Shown here: positions 1-8,480 of the stretch, piece by piece
Layout of the letters: each line of letters starts with the position of its first letter
Numbering within the stretch: position 1 is the first letter of the stretch
Assembly (NCBI GenBank): GCA_036013505.1
Contig: CP107851.1
Span: forward strand, 6,966,501-7,030,500
Origin: Streptomyces sp. NBC_00510
GTDB lineage: Bacteria > Actinomycetota > Actinomycetes > Streptomycetales > Streptomycetaceae
DNA: 64,000 bases
Direction: 5' to 3'
Position numbers and translations under genes: made by a program
The notes under the pieces: model-generated
Told to the model about the DNA's origin: nothing
The model's input: only the letters and a program-made list of their open reading frames with translations
Database searches by the model: none

Positions 1-1
1 G

Positions 2-349
2 CTCGGCGACAAGGTGGGCATCTACCGCTTCGGCAACTGCACCGTGCCGCTGGACGAGTCCCTCGCCCAGGTCACCGTCGACCTGTCGGGCCGCCCGTAC
101 CTGGTGCACACCGAACCCGAGAACATGGCGCCGATGATCGGCTCCTACGACACGACGATGACCCGGCACATCCTGGAGTCCTTCGTCGCCCAGGCGCAGA
201 TCGCGCTGCACGTCCACGTGCCGTACGGGCGCAACGCCCACCACATCGTGGAGTGCCAGTTCAAAGCGCTGGCCCGGGCCCTGCGCTACGCCTCCGAGCG
301 CGACCCGCGCGCCGCGGGCATCCTCCCGTCGACGAAGGGCGCCCTCTGA
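2..349 (+). CDS. hisB: Imidazoleglycerol-phosphate dehydratase, 5'-truncated
   Basis: HisB dehydrates imidazole glycerol phosphate to imidazole acetol phosphate in histidine synthesis. The gene enters at the left edge in frame 2, so only the C-terminal 115 residues are present. The C-terminal half-domain shows the family signatures HILESF and then [15 protein letters not shown], whose paired histidines and glutamate bind the catalytic manganese. It ends with a TGA at 347-349 that overlaps the ATG of the next small gene (ATGA). It is the first visible member of a his operon running to hisF. The missing N-terminus lies outside the window. The assignment is secure. Confidence 0.95.
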   Translation, partial: LGDKVGIYRFGNCTVPLDESLAQVTVDLSGRPYLVHTEPENMAPMIGSYDTTMTRHILESFVAQAQIALHVHVPYGRNAHHIVECQFKALARALRYASERDPRAAGILPSTKGAL

Positions 350-501
350 TGAGCAAGCCGGCCGTTCTCTTCATCCTGCTCGGTCTCTTCCTGGCCGGCG
401 GGGTGTATTCCTTCTGGAAGCAGAAGATGCCCAAGAGCGTCGTCGTGCTGCTCGGTGTCGGCTCCGCCATGTCGCTGGCGGCCGGCCTGCTGCGGCTGTA
501 G
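349..501 (+). CDS. Small single-span membrane protein, 50 aa
   Basis: A 50-residue protein starting [18 protein letters not shown]. It is translationally coupled to hisB (its ATG overlaps the hisB TGA) and ends 13 bp before hisH. It has one clear hydrophobic segment (about residues 5-18), a short basic stretch WKQKMPK, then a second weakly hydrophobic stretch, so it could be a two-span hairpin. I do not recognise a function. Its place inside the his operon suggests co-expression, not necessarily a role in histidine synthesis. The start is set by the ATGA coupling. Confidence 0.75.
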   Translation: MSKPAVLFILLGLFLAGGVYSFWKQKMPKSVVVLLGVGSAMSLAAGLLRL

Positions 502-514
502 GGGGTTCCGGCAG

Positions 515-1165
515 ATGAGCAAGGCCGCCAAGAAGGTCGTGGTCCTCGACTACGGCTTCGGCAACGTCCGTTCCGCCGAGCGCGCGCTCGCCCGGGTCGG
601 CGCGGACGTGGAGATCACCGCCGACTTCGACAGGGCCATGAACGCCGACGGGCTGCTCGTCCCCGGTGTCGGCGCCTTCGCCGCCTGCATGGCGGGGCTG
701 AAGGCGGTGCGCGGTGAGTGGATCATCGGCCGCCGGCTGTCGGGCGGCAGGCCCGTGATGGGCATCTGCGTCGGCATGCAGATCCTCTTCGAGAAGGGCG
801 TCGAGCACGGCGTCACCACGGAGGGCTGCGAGGAGTGGCCCGGCACCGTGGAGCCGCTGCGCGCACCGGTCGTGCCGCACATGGGCTGGAACACCGTCAA
901 GGCGCCCGAGGACTCCCGGCTGTTCGCGGGCCTGGACGCCGACGCCCGCTTCTACTTCGTGCACTCCTACGCGGTGCGCAGCTGGGAGCTGGAGACCGCC
1001 AACCCCGGCATCCGGGTCCCGAAGGTCACCTGGGCCACGCACGGCGAGCCCTTCGTCGCGGCGGTGGAGAACGGTCCGCTGTGGGCCACCCAGTTCCATC
1101 CGGAGAAGTCCGGCGACGCCGGCGCCCAGCTGCTGACCAACTGGCTCGACACCTTCAAGGACTAG
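515..1165 (+). CDS. hisH: Imidazole glycerol phosphate synthase, glutaminase subunit HisH
   Basis: HisH hydrolyses glutamine and channels ammonia to HisF, forming IGP and AICAR from PRFAR. The 216-residue class I glutamine amidotransferase has the start [12 protein letters not shown], the PGVGAF oxyanion region, the nucleophile loop MGICVGMQ and the C-terminal QFHPEKS containing the His and Glu of the triad. The ATG at 515 is preferred: upstream in-frame sequence overlaps the preceding membrane-protein gene and looks non-coding, while [14 protein letters not shown] matches the usual N-terminus. The partner hisF lies downstream after priA and a Rid gene. Confidence 0.96.
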   Translation: MSKAAKKVVVLDYGFGNVRSAERALARVGADVEITADFDRAMNADGLLVPGVGAFAACMAGLKAVRGEWIIGRRLSGGRPVMGICVGMQILFEKGVEHGVTTEGCEEWPGTVEPLRAPVVPHMGWNTVKAPEDSRLFAGLDADARFYFVHSYAVRSWELETANPGIRVPKVTWATHGEPFVAAVENGPLWATQFHPEKSGDAGAQLLTNWLDTFKD

Positions 1166-1178
1166 GACGTACGCCGCC

Positions 1179-1913
1179 ATGAGCACGACGCACCGCCTCG
1201 AACTCCTTCCAGCCGTCGACGTCCGCGACGGCCAGGCCGTCCGCCTCGTCCACGGCGAGTCCGGCTCCGAGACGTCCTACGGCGACCCGATGGCCGCCGC
1301 CCTGGCCTGGCAGCAGGCCGGTGCCGAATGGCTGCACCTGGTCGACCTGGACGCCGCCTTCGGCACCGGGGACAACCGGGGGCAGATCGCCGAGGTCGCC
1401 CGCTCCATGGACATCAAGGTCGAGCTGTCCGGCGGCATCCGCGACGACGGGACGCTGGCCGCGGCGCTCGCCACCGGCTGCACCCGGGTCAACCTCGGCA
1501 CCGCCGCCCTGGAGACCCCGGAGTGGGTCGCCAAGGTCATCGCCGAGCACGGCGACCGGATCGCGGTCGGCCTGGACGTCCGCGGCACCACCCTGCGCGG
1601 CCGCGGCTGGACCCGCGACGGCGGCGACCTCTACGAGACGCTGGCCCGCCTCGACTCCGAGGGCTGCGCCCGCTACGTCGTCACCGACATCAACAAGGAC
1701 GGCACCCTCCAGGGCCCCAACGTCGAGCTGCTCAGGAACGTGTGCGCCGCGACCGACCGGCCGGTGGTCGCCTCCGGCGGTGTCTCCTCCCTCGACGACC
1801 TGCGGGTCCTCGCGACTCTGGTCCCGGAGGGCGTCGAAGGCGCCATCGTGGGTAAGGCCCTGTACGCCAAGGCGTTCACCTTGGAAGAGGCTCTGGAGGC
1901 TGTGTCGCGATGA
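1179..1913 (+). CDS. priA: Bifunctional phosphoribosyl isomerase PriA (HisA/TrpF)
   Basis: A (beta-alpha)8 isomerase of 244 residues. In actinobacteria PriA catalyses the Amadori rearrangement of both ProFAR (histidine, HisA reaction) and phosphoribosyl anthranilate (tryptophan, TrpF reaction). The two catalytic aspartates are visible in [15 protein letters not shown] near the N-terminus and [14 protein letters not shown] in the second half, and phosphate-binding glycines sit in VASGGVSS and AIVGKALY. No separate trpF is in the window although trpC, trpB and trpA are, which supports the dual role. The stop overlaps the start of the following Rid gene (ATGA). Dual specificity is inferred from family knowledge. 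Confidence 0.93.
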   Translation: MSTTHRLELLPAVDVRDGQAVRLVHGESGSETSYGDPMAAALAWQQAGAEWLHLVDLDAAFGTGDNRGQIAEVARSMDIKVELSGGIRDDGTLAAALATGCTRVNLGTAALETPEWVAKVIAEHGDRIAVGLDVRGTTLRGRGWTRDGGDLYETLARLDSEGCARYVVTDINKDGTLQGPNVELLRNVCAATDRPVVASGGVSSLDDLRVLATLVPEGVEGAIVGKALYAKAFTLEEALEAVSR

Positions 1914-2308
1914 CCCAAACCCCTGCCGTACGGCGTGTGCAGAGCGACAGCCCCTGGGAGGAGCAGTTCGGTTTCGCACGTGGCGTCGAGGCGGGGGACC
2001 GGGTCCTCGTCGGCGGCACGATGCCGTTCGTCGGCGCCATGCTGTACGGCGAGGGCGACCCGTACGAGCAGGCCAAGACGGCGTTCACCAACGCGCTCGG
2101 CGTGCTGGAGGAGTTCGGCCTCGGCGCCGAATCGGTCGTCCGCACCCGCATGTACCTCACCCACGCCCGCGACGTGGACGCGGTGGGCCGGGCCCACAAG
2201 GAGTTCTTCGACGCCGTGCGACCCACCGCGACGGTGGTCGTCGTCTCCGGTTTCGTGGACTCCCGGGTCCTGGTCGAAGTCGAACTGGAAGCATTCCGAG
2301 GAGCTTGA
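1910..2308 (+). CDS. RidA/YjgF-family protein in the his operon
   Basis: A 132-residue Rid-superfamily protein; canonical members hydrolyse reactive enamine/imine intermediates released by PLP enzymes. It shows [14 protein letters not shown] near the N-terminus, the central helix [18 protein letters not shown] and the C-terminal [13 protein letters not shown], where the arginine aligns with the conserved carboxylate-binding Arg of active RidA. It overlaps priA by 4 bp and is followed 5 bp later by hisF, so it is a co-translated his operon member. Which metabolite it handles is unknown; it may belong to a Rid subgroup without imine deaminase activity. Confidence 0.88.
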   Translation: MTQTPAVRRVQSDSPWEEQFGFARGVEAGDRVLVGGTMPFVGAMLYGEGDPYEQAKTAFTNALGVLEEFGLGAESVVRTRMYLTHARDVDAVGRAHKEFFDAVRPTATVVVVSGFVDSRVLVEVELEAFRGA

Positions 2309-2313
2309 GCACC

Positions 2314-3078
2314 ATGACCCTGGCGGTCCGAGTCATCCCCTGCCTGGACGTGGACAACGGCCGGGTCGTCAAGGGCGTCAACTTCCGGAACCTGCGGGAC
2401 GCCGGCGACCCCGTCGAGATGGCCAAGCTGTACGACGCCGAGGGCGCCGACGAGCTGACCTTCCTCGACATCACCGCCTCCTCCGGCAACCGCGAGACGA
2501 CCTACGACGTGGTGCGGCGCACCGCCGAGCAGGTCTTCATCCCGCTCACCGTCGGCGGCGGCGTGCGGTCCGCAGAGGACGTCGACAAGCTGCTGCGCGC
2601 CGGGGCCGACAAGGTGGGCGTCAACACCGCCGCGATCGCCCGTCCCGAGCTGCTGCGCGAGATCGCCGAGCGGTTCGGCCGCCAGGTGCTGGTGCTGTCC
2701 GTGGACGCCCGCCGCACCGACGCCGGGACGCCGTCCGGCTACGAGGTGACCACGCACGGCGGCCGCCAGGGCACCGGCATCGACGCCGTGGAGTGGGCGC
2801 ACCGCGCGGCCGAACTGGGTGCCGGCGAGATCCTGCTCAACTCGATGGACGCCGACGGCACCAAGGACGGCTACGACACGGAGATGATCGCCGCCGTCCG
2901 CAAGCACGTCACCGTCCCCGTCATCGCCTCCGGCGGCGCGGGCCGCCTCACCGACTTCCCCCCGGCCGTCGCCGCCGGCGCCGACGCCGTCCTGGCCGCC
3001 TCCGTCTTCCACTTCGGCGACCTGCGCATCGGCGAGGTCAAGCGGACCCTCCGGGACGCCGGGCACCCGGTGCGCTAG
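2314..3078 (+). CDS. hisF: Imidazole glycerol phosphate synthase, cyclase subunit HisF
   Basis: HisF (254 aa) is the (beta-alpha)8 cyclase partner of HisH, making IGP and AICAR from PRFAR. It begins [24 protein letters not shown], containing the catalytic Asp of strand 1. The second catalytic Asp is in [14 protein letters not shown], and the phosphate sites are TVGGGVRS and VIASGGAG. The ATG at 2314 lies 5 bp after the Rid gene stop and fits the family N-terminus exactly. It is the last gene of this operon: the next gene is convergent, 45 bp away. Confidence 0.97.
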   Translation: MTLAVRVIPCLDVDNGRVVKGVNFRNLRDAGDPVEMAKLYDAEGADELTFLDITASSGNRETTYDVVRRTAEQVFIPLTVGGGVRSAEDVDKLLRAGADKVGVNTAAIARPELLREIAERFGRQVLVLSVDARRTDAGTPSGYEVTTHGGRQGTGIDAVEWAHRAAELGAGEILLNSMDADGTKDGYDTEMIAAVRKHVTVPVIASGGAGRLTDFPPAVAAGADAVLAASVFHFGDLRIGEVKRTLRDAGHPVR

Positions 3079-3123
3079 GCGCCCCGGACCGCGCGCCGCG
3101 CCCGTTCCAGCCCGCGACCCGGA

Positions 3124-4311
3124 CTATCCCGCGGCCCGGACGGTGACGCGGTCGCGGGCCAGGAGGGGCCGCGCGGCGGCGAGGGTGAGGGCGGTGAGGG
3201 TGACGCCGCTCGCGGCGCTGACGGCGGCCGCGGCGAGGGAGCCGTCGGCGAGGATCAGGCCGCTGACGGCGGAGCCGCCCGCGATGCCGGTGGTGACCAG
3301 GGTGACCAGCCAGGCGAAGGCCTCGGTGACGGTGCCCGCCGGGGCGAGTTCGCCGGTGAGCCCGAAGACCACGGTGAGCAGCGGCGCGAAGAACACCCCG
3401 CTCAGCAGGGCGGCCGGCACCATCGGCAGCGGGCCGGGGACCAAGGCGAAGGGCCAGAAGGTGACGGCCATCCCGGCACCGGTGACGGCCGCCTTGGTGG
3501 CCGCGTCCGCCCGCCAGGGCAGGACGGCGATCAGCAGGGCGCCGATCAGGGCGCCGGTGGAGTTCAGCGCCAGCAGGGTGCCGGCGCCGCCGGGCAGCGG
3601 GTGGCGCTCGGCGTAGGCGACGGCGAAGACGTTGAACGTGCCCAGGGCCCAGCCGCATCCGGCCAGCGCGCACAGCAGCACCACGAGGGCCCGGTTGCGC
3701 AGCGGACCCAGCCAGTCGACGGAACGGGTGGCGGAGGCCCAGGCACGGGAGGGCGCGGAGGTCGCGACGGAGAGCGCACCCACCACCCCGAGGACGGCCG
3801 CGGCCAGCAGCGCCAGCCGGGCCGGGCCGAGCACCGCCAGCCCGCCGACCAGCAGCGGGCCGGCGATGAAGACCAGTTCCTGCGCGCCGGCGTCCACGGC
3901 GTACGCCGACTCCAGTTCGTCCGGCTCGACCAGGTCGGGCCAGAGCGCCCGCAGGCACGGCTCCAGCGGCGGCGAGGCGGCCCCGGCGACGGCCGGGCCG
4001 AGCACGGCCACCACCGTGCTGCCCGGTGCGGCGGCCAGCGCGGCGAAGCCGCCGGCCGAGACCAGCGCCGAGACGATCAGCACGCGCGGCTGGCCCAGCC
4101 GGTCCGCCCACCGTCCGAGCAGTGGCCCGCCGATCGCTCCGGACACCGCGTAGATGCCCCCGGCGGCGCCCACCAGCCGGTAGTCCGCGCCGGCCGCGCG
4201 GAGCGCCAGCGCGATGGCCAGGGCCGCCATCGCGGTCGGCAGCCGTCCGACGAGCGAACCGGACAGCAACCGGCCCACATGGGGCCGGCGGAGCAGCTTC
4301 AGGTACGGCAC
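3124..4311 (-). CDS. MFS transporter
   Basis: A 395-residue integral membrane protein with about 12 hydrophobic segments and a typical MFS motif A region, GPLLGRWADRLGQPRVL, between TM2 and TM3. It resembles drug-efflux or sugar-efflux MFS proteins; the substrate cannot be told from sequence. The GTG start at 4311 (MPYLKLLRRPHVGRLL) is chosen because the gene immediately upstream on the same strand ends at 4315, only 3 bp away, suggesting coupling. It converges on hisF. Confidence 0.88.
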   Translation of the reverse strand: MPYLKLLRRPHVGRLLSGSLVGRLPTAMAALAIALALRAAGADYRLVGAAGGIYAVSGAIGGPLLGRWADRLGQPRVLIVSALVSAGGFAALAAAPGSTVVAVLGPAVAGAASPPLEPCLRALWPDLVEPDELESAYAVDAGAQELVFIAGPLLVGGLAVLGPARLALLAAAVLGVVGALSVATSAPSRAWASATRSVDWLGPLRNRALVVLLCALAGCGWALGTFNVFAVAYAERHPLPGGAGTLLALNSTGALIGALLIAVLPWRADAATKAAVTGAGMAVTFWPFALVPGPLPMVPAALLSGVFFAPLLTVVFGLTGELAPAGTVTEAFAWLVTLVTTGIAGGSAVSGLILADGSLAAAAVSAASGVTLTALTLAAARPLLARDRVTVRAAG

Positions 4312-4314
4312 ACG

Positions 4315-4491
4315 TCACCCACGGAGGTCGAGCTTTGCGGCGATCACGTCGTGCACCAGGGTCTCACCCGGCGCACGGTTCTCCTCCAGCCGGTTCTCCT
4401 CCAGCCGTCCGAGGTCCGTGGGGCCGAAGCCGGTCCGTACGTGTTGTGCCTGCCCGGCTCCGGGCGGGGGGCGTGAGGTCCCCGTCGGCAT
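4315..4491 (-). CDS. Small ORF (58 aa) coupled to the MFS transporter
   Basis: A short reading frame whose last 30 residues (after GPTDLGRL, ending HDVIAAKLDLRG) have coding-like composition: acidic residues are common and 24 of 28 third positions are G or C. It stops 3 bp before the GTG of the MFS gene. It contains an exact in-frame tandem duplication of 15 bp (plus-strand 4376-4390 and 4391-4405) giving RLEEN twice. The N-terminus is uncertain: ATG at 4491 is the nearest standard start, but the first 20 residues are proline-rich and unconvincing. No family was recognised. It could be a remnant of a longer gene. Confidence 0.4.
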   Translation of the reverse strand: MPTGTSRPPPGAGQAQHVRTGFGPTDLGRLEENRLEENRAPGETLVHDVIAAKLDLRG

Positions 4492-4598
4492 CGGCCGCGA
4501 AGTCCGCCTCGTGGCACGGGCCTTGACCGCCGTCGCCCTCACGGGTGGACCCCCCGACCGGCCGCCGTACCGCGCGTGGCCCCGATGTGCAGGATCAG

Positions 4599-4620
4599 TT
4601 GCGCAATTTCTATTGCGCAA
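4599..4620. promoter_or_regulatory. Twin TTGCGCAA palindromes, likely ArsR-family operator
   Basis: Two copies of the perfect 8-bp palindrome TTGCGCAA (4599-4606 and 4613-4620) are separated by 6 bp, and each is followed by TTTC after zero or one A. They sit 29 bp upstream of the ATG of the ArsR-like gene in an AT-rich island inside GC-rich sequence, where a promoter would lie. Autoregulation of the regulator-transporter pair is the natural inference. Confidence 0.6.
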
Positions 4621-4648
4621 ATTTCCTTTCCTATCTAGCCTCCTGGGT

Positions 4649-5260
4649 ATGCCCGAGGAAGAGACGGAAGAGACCTCCGCAGACCCCCGCAGGATCACCG
4701 ACCTCGACGCGCTCAAGGTCTTCACGCACACGCTGCGCATCGAGCTCTACCGCGCCCTGTTCACCGCCCGCACCGCGACCGCCTCCCAGCTGGCCGACCA
4801 GGTCGACGAGGCGGTGTCGCTGGTCAGTTACCACCTGCGCAAGCTCGCCGCGCACGGCTTCATCACCGAGGCCCCCGGGCAGAGCTCGGACGGCCGCGAG
4901 CGGTGGTGGAAGGTCAGCTCCGAGCGCGGATTCACCTTCCGCACCTCGGACTTCGCCGACCGCCCCGAGGGCGCCGCCGTCATGGGCGAGGTGACCCGGC
5001 AGCTGCTCGCCACCCGGTACGCGCGCTACGCCGCCTACCTCGACCAGCAGTTCGCCTGGGACAAGGAGTGGACCGACGCGTCCTTCAGCTCCGAGTACAT
5101 GCCCCGGCTCACCGCGCAGGAGATGCGCCGGTTCGGCGATGAGCTGGGCGAGCTGGTCATGCGCTGGGTCGACCGTGGGCGCGCCGCCGAGGAGGCGGGC
5201 GACACCGAGGGCCGTGAGCACGTCGCGGTGCACCTGTACGGATTCCCCCACCGGCCGTGA
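4649..5260 (+). CDS. ArsR-family winged-helix transcriptional regulator
   Basis: A 203-residue regulator. The N-terminal winged helix (about residues 15-90) shows LDALKVFTHTLRIELYRALF, the recognition region ATASQLADQVDEAVSLVSYHLRKLAAHGFI and the wing DGRERWWKV, typical of ArsR/HTH_20 proteins. The remaining 110 residues form an alpha-helical effector or dimerisation region; no obvious metal-binding cysteines are present, so the inducer is probably organic. It is followed directly by an MFS gene whose GTG overlap region and Shine-Dalgarno suggest one operon. The ATG at 4649 lies 28 bp after the twin palindrome, which probably controls this pair. Confidence 0.87.
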   Translation: MPEEETEETSADPRRITDLDALKVFTHTLRIELYRALFTARTATASQLADQVDEAVSLVSYHLRKLAAHGFITEAPGQSSDGRERWWKVSSERGFTFRTSDFADRPEGAAVMGEVTRQLLATRYARYAAYLDQQFAWDKEWTDASFSSEYMPRLTAQEMRRFGDELGELVMRWVDRGRAAEEAGDTEGREHVAVHLYGFPHRP

Positions 5261-5280
5261 ACCCCGAAGGAGGCGACCGC

Positions 5281-6546
5281 ATGACGGCGCCCGCCACCGC
5301 CGCACCGTCCCTGTCCCCTTCCCGTGCCCCCGCCCACCGGGACGCCAACGTCCTGCGCTGGCTCGCCGCCTTCACCGCCTCGCTCGTCGGCGACGCCGTG
5401 TGGTTCCTCGCCCTGTCCTGGGCCGCCACCCGCGCCGGGGACCCCGGGCGGGCCGGCCTGGTCCTCGCGGCGGCCGCCGTGCCGCGCGCGGTGCTGATGC
5501 TCGGTGGGGGAGTGCTGGCCGACCGGTTCGGGCCGCGACGCATCGTCATCGGCAGTGATCTGACCCGGTGCGCGGTGATGTTCGCGGCGGCCGCGCTGCT
5601 CGCCCTCACCACCCCCGGGCTGTGGGCGCTGGCCGTGGTCGCGGTGCTCTTCGGCGCCGTGGACGCGGTGTTCCTGCCCGCCGTCGGCGCCCTGCCGACG
5701 CGCATCACCGGCCCGGACCAACTGGGCCGCCTGCACGGGATGAAGGGCATCGCGATGCGGGTCGGCAACGTGGCCGGCGCCTCGCTCGGCGGCACGGCCG
5801 TCGCGACCGGCGGCGCCCCCACCGCGTTCGCCGTCGCGGGCGTGCTGTTCGCGGTCTCGCTCGTGCTGCTGCTGGCCGTCCGCGTGGCCCCGCTGCCGCC
5901 CGACGACCGGGCCGCACAGGCGGGCGGCACCCCGTGGCGGGAGCTGGTGGACGGCCTGCGCCACATCCGCGGACGGCGCGCGCTCACCGCACTCATGGTC
6001 GTCATCGCGGTCGGCGAGCTCGGTTTCACCGGGCCGTTCAACATCGGCCTCGTGCTGGTCGCCGCCGACCGGGGCTGGGGCGCCGCCGGGCTCGGCTGGA
6101 TCGTCAGCGGCTTCGGTGCCGGCGCGGGTGCCGCCTCACTGCTGCTGACGGTGCGCGGCCGGCTGCCGCGCGCCGGACTGGCCCAGGCCTGCTGTCTGGG
6201 GCTGGGGGCGGTCGCGGTGGCCGCCTTCGCCTTCGTCCCGGCGCTGCCGGGGGCGGTCGCCGTGGCCGTCGTGATCGGCCTCGTGGCGGGACTGAGCGGC
6301 GCACTGTGCGGAGCCCTGCTGCAGACCCTCACCGACCCCGCCTACCTCGGCCGGGTCAGTTCGGTGGCCGCGCTGTTCTCGCTCGGCGTCGCCCCGATGA
6401 GCTACCCGCTCACCGGGGCCGCCATCGGCGCCTGGGGTCCGCAGCCGGTGTTCGTCGCCAGTGCGGCGGTCGCGGCCGCGGGGGCCGTCGCGGGACTCGC
6501 CGCGCCGGCGCTGCGGCGGGCGGAACTCGCCCGCCGCCCCGGGTAG
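5281..6546 (+). CDS. MFS transporter (drug-efflux type)
   Basis: A 421-residue, 12-TM MFS permease with motif A as GGGVLADRFGPRRIVI after TM2 and FGAVDAVFLPAVGALPTRI typical of the macrolide-efflux/DHA branch. An in-frame GTG at 5257 overlaps the regulator stop, but ATG 5281 is preferred because AAGGAGG lies about 9 bp upstream. It is probably co-transcribed with, and controlled by, the preceding ArsR regulator. The substrate is unknown. The next gene converges with only 6 bp between stops. Confidence 0.88.
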   Translation: MTAPATAAPSLSPSRAPAHRDANVLRWLAAFTASLVGDAVWFLALSWAATRAGDPGRAGLVLAAAAVPRAVLMLGGGVLADRFGPRRIVIGSDLTRCAVMFAAAALLALTTPGLWALAVVAVLFGAVDAVFLPAVGALPTRITGPDQLGRLHGMKGIAMRVGNVAGASLGGTAVATGGAPTAFAVAGVLFAVSLVLLLAVRVAPLPPDDRAAQAGGTPWRELVDGLRHIRGRRALTALMVVIAVGELGFTGPFNIGLVLVAADRGWGAAGLGWIVSGFGAGAGAASLLLTVRGRLPRAGLAQACCLGLGAVAVAAFAFVPALPGAVAVAVVIGLVAGLSGALCGALLQTLTDPAYLGRVSSVAALFSLGVAPMSYPLTGAAIGAWGPQPVFVASAAVAAAGAVAGLAAPALRRAELARRPG

Positions 6547-6552
6547 CCGGAC

Positions 6553-7191
6553 TCAGGCGGTGATCCCGAGCCTGGCGTCGTACAGCCGGGTCACCGCGTC
6601 CTTGTCGCCCTCGGTCTCCACCCGGGCGGAGTCCTGCCGGCCGAAGGCGAACAGCAGCAGCTCGCCGGGCTCCCCGGTGACCGTGACGACCGGGGCGCCG
6701 CGGTGCGCCACCGCGGTCTGCCCGTCCGGACGGCGCAGCACCACGCCGACCGGGGCCTTGCGGCCCAGCAGCCGGGCGGAGCGCTCCAGCCGGGACCAGA
6801 GCAGTTCGGCGAAGACGGGGTCCAGTTCGCGCGGCGACCAGTCCGGCTGGGCCCGGCGCACGTCCTCGGCGTGGACGAAGAACTCGACGGTGTTGGCCGC
6901 CTCGTCGATCTGCTTGAGGGCGAACGGCGACAGCCGCGGCGGCCCGGTGCGGATCAGCCGGATCAGTTCCTGGAAGGGCCGTTCCGCGAACTCCTTGCGC
7001 ACACGCTCCGACCGGTCCGCGAGGAAGGGGATGACCAGGCCGGCCGAGGCGTCACCGCGGCGCTCCCGCACCACGATGTGGGCGGCGAGGTCGCGGGTGG
7101 TCCAGCCCTCACAGAGGGTTGGCGCCTCGGGTCCGGCACTCTCCAGCAGGTCGGCGAGGAGCAGACGTTCACGCTGGGCATGAGTCGACAT
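6553..7191 (-). CDS. DinB-fold metal-binding protein (TIGR03085-like)
   Basis: A 212-residue protein of the mycothiol-dependent maleylpyruvate isomerase N-terminal (DinB four-helix) superfamily. Visible landmarks are [17 protein letters not shown], where the histidine is a likely metal ligand, and the motif [13 protein letters not shown] supplying the other histidine/acid ligands. The C-terminal part ([19 protein letters not shown]) is the SCP2-like/MDMPI C-terminal module. These proteins may use mycothiol as a thiol cofactor, but the reaction here is unknown. It stands between convergent and co-directional neighbours and is 39 bp from the next minus-strand gene. Confidence 0.8.
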   Translation of the reverse strand: MSTHAQRERLLLADLLESAGPEAPTLCEGWTTRDLAAHIVVRERRGDASAGLVIPFLADRSERVRKEFAERPFQELIRLIRTGPPRLSPFALKQIDEAANTVEFFVHAEDVRRAQPDWSPRELDPVFAELLWSRLERSARLLGRKAPVGVVLRRPDGQTAVAHRGAPVVTVTGEPGELLLFAFGRQDSARVETEGDKDAVTRLYDARLGITA

Positions 7192-7230
7192 GCCGTCAGC
7201 CTACGTCCGGCCCCCGCCGGTGGGCAGCAG

Positions 7231-8019
7231 CTACGGCAGCGGTTTCGTCAGCTTCTTGCCGTCCAGCTTGTTGCTGAGGGTCAGGGAGCAGGAGATGGTG
7301 TCCTTGCCCTGCACCTGGTAGCCCGAGAGCTTCGGGTACAGCGCGTAGTAGTAGTACCCGGGGTTGTCCTTGACGTCCTTCAGGCGCTTGGCGGCGTCCG
7401 CCTCGCACAGCTTCAGGACCTTGGCCTTGAGCGCGGCCTCGGTGTCGAAGGTGCCCGTGATGGTCTCGTTGGCGATGACCTCGGCGTCGTGCGGGCCGTT
7501 GCAGGAGACCGTCGTGACCTCGGTGACGCCGCTGTCCAGGCCCGGATCGTCGAAGCACTGGCCGGGGCTGAGCACGACGTACTTGCGGAAGGTCTCGGAG
7601 GGGTCCGGCTCCGTGGACGCGGTCGCCGTGTCCTCGGTGGCGGGGGCCGAGGCCGTGGGGCTGCTGCTCGTGGACCCGGTGGCGCCCTTGTCGTCGTCCT
7701 CGCCGCCGCTCAGCGCGATCGCCAGGCCGCCGACGACGACGGCTATCAGGACGACCGCGCCGATGACCATCGCGGCCACCTTCGCGCCGCCACCGCTGCG
7801 CGGCGGCTGCGGCGGGGGCGGGTAGCCGTAACCGCCGCCCTGCTGAGCAGGCCCGGGGAACTGCGGCTGGTTCTGGTACGGCGGCATCGGCTGCGGCTGG
7901 TACTGCGGCTGCGGCTGGGGCTGGTACTGCGGCGGGCCGAAACCCCCCGGGGGCGGCCCGAAACCGCCGCCCTGTCCGGAGCGCGGGTCGTCGGGCGGCG
8001 ACGGCGGAGGAAAACTCAT
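7231..8019 (-). CDS. Proline-rich, single-span membrane protein with septum-formation-like domain
   Basis: A 262-residue protein. The N-terminal 85 residues are a cytosolic Pro/Gln/Gly/Tyr-rich low-complexity region with repeated [10 protein letters not shown] blocks. Then comes one transmembrane helix ([22 protein letters not shown]), an S/T/A-rich linker, and an extracytoplasmic domain with [19 protein letters not shown] and a later cysteine. The GQCF...C..PH..EV pattern matches the actinobacterial septum-formation domain. ATG 8019 gives [11 protein letters not shown], with GGAGG-type sequence absent but no better start. It is divergent from hisI, 81 bp apart. The role, perhaps envelope or division related, is inferred only from the domain. 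Confidence 0.72.
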   Translation of the reverse strand: MSFPPPSPPDDPRSGQGGGFGPPPGGFGPPQYQPQPQPQYQPQPMPPYQNQPQFPGPAQQGGGYGYPPPPQPPRSGGGAKVAAMVIGAVVLIAVVVGGLAIALSGGEDDDKGATGSTSSSPTASAPATEDTATASTEPDPSETFRKYVVLSPGQCFDDPGLDSGVTEVTTVSCNGPHDAEVIANETITGTFDTEAALKAKVLKLCEADAAKRLKDVKDNPGYYYYALYPKLSGYQVQGKDTISCSLTLSNKLDGKKLTKPLP

Positions 8020-8100
8020 GGACGAAGCATGCCCCATACGGGTGAGCGGGGTGAGGGCAGGAGCCGAAGTCACGCGGCCCGCAGCGGGCAGAATGGGGGT

Positions 8101-8448
8101 ATGGAATCCCCGCTCGACCCAGCCGTCGCCGCCCGTCTCAAGCGCACCGCCGACGGCCTCGTCCCCGCCGTCGCGCAGCAGTACGACACCGGCGAAGTCC
8201 TCATGCTCGGATGGATGGACGACGAGGCGCTGCACCGCACCCTCACCACCGGCCGCTGCACCTACTGGAGCCGCAGCCGCCAGGAGTACTGGGTCAAGGG
8301 CGACACCTCCGGGCACGTCCAGCACGTGAAGTCCGTGGCCCTGGACTGCGACGGCGACACGATCCTCGTCAAGGTCGACCAGGTCGGCGCGGCCTGCCAC
8401 ACCGGCGACCGCACCTGCTTCGACGCGGGCGAACTGCCGCTGGCCTGA
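8101..8448 (+). CDS. hisI: Phosphoribosyl-AMP cyclohydrolase
   Basis: HisI opens the adenine ring of PR-AMP in step 3 of histidine synthesis. The 115-residue protein carries the family signatures [29 protein letters not shown], and the metal-binding DCDGDT with HTGDRTCF (zinc cysteine and magnesium aspartates). It is a stand-alone HisI without a HisE domain, as usual in actinobacteria. It is separated from the main his operon by 5 kb and heads a run that continues to trpE 32 bp downstream, so histidine and tryptophan genes may share transcription here. Confidence 0.96.
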   Translation: MESPLDPAVAARLKRTADGLVPAVAQQYDTGEVLMLGWMDDEALHRTLTTGRCTYWSRSRQEYWVKGDTSGHVQHVKSVALDCDGDTILVKVDQVGAACHTGDRTCFDAGELPLA

Positions 8449-8480
8449 AGCGGCCGCGCCCGGGCACTAGGCTGCGGACC

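Noticed and set aside
455-514. Upstream in-frame extension of hisH
   Set aside because: It overlaps the membrane-protein gene 349-501 and gives a Cys/Arg/Pro-rich stretch unlike any HisH N-terminus.
4376-4405. CRISPR-like or minisatellite repeat from two adjacent 15-bp units
   Set aside because: Only two copies, no spacers and in frame with a small ORF; a simple tandem duplication.
8449-8480. Possible tryptophan-codon leader peptide (attenuator) upstream of trpE or trpC
   Set aside because: No short frame with consecutive TGG codons was found before trpE, trpC or trpB; upstream of trpC only one TGG occurs in a frame that runs through without a start.
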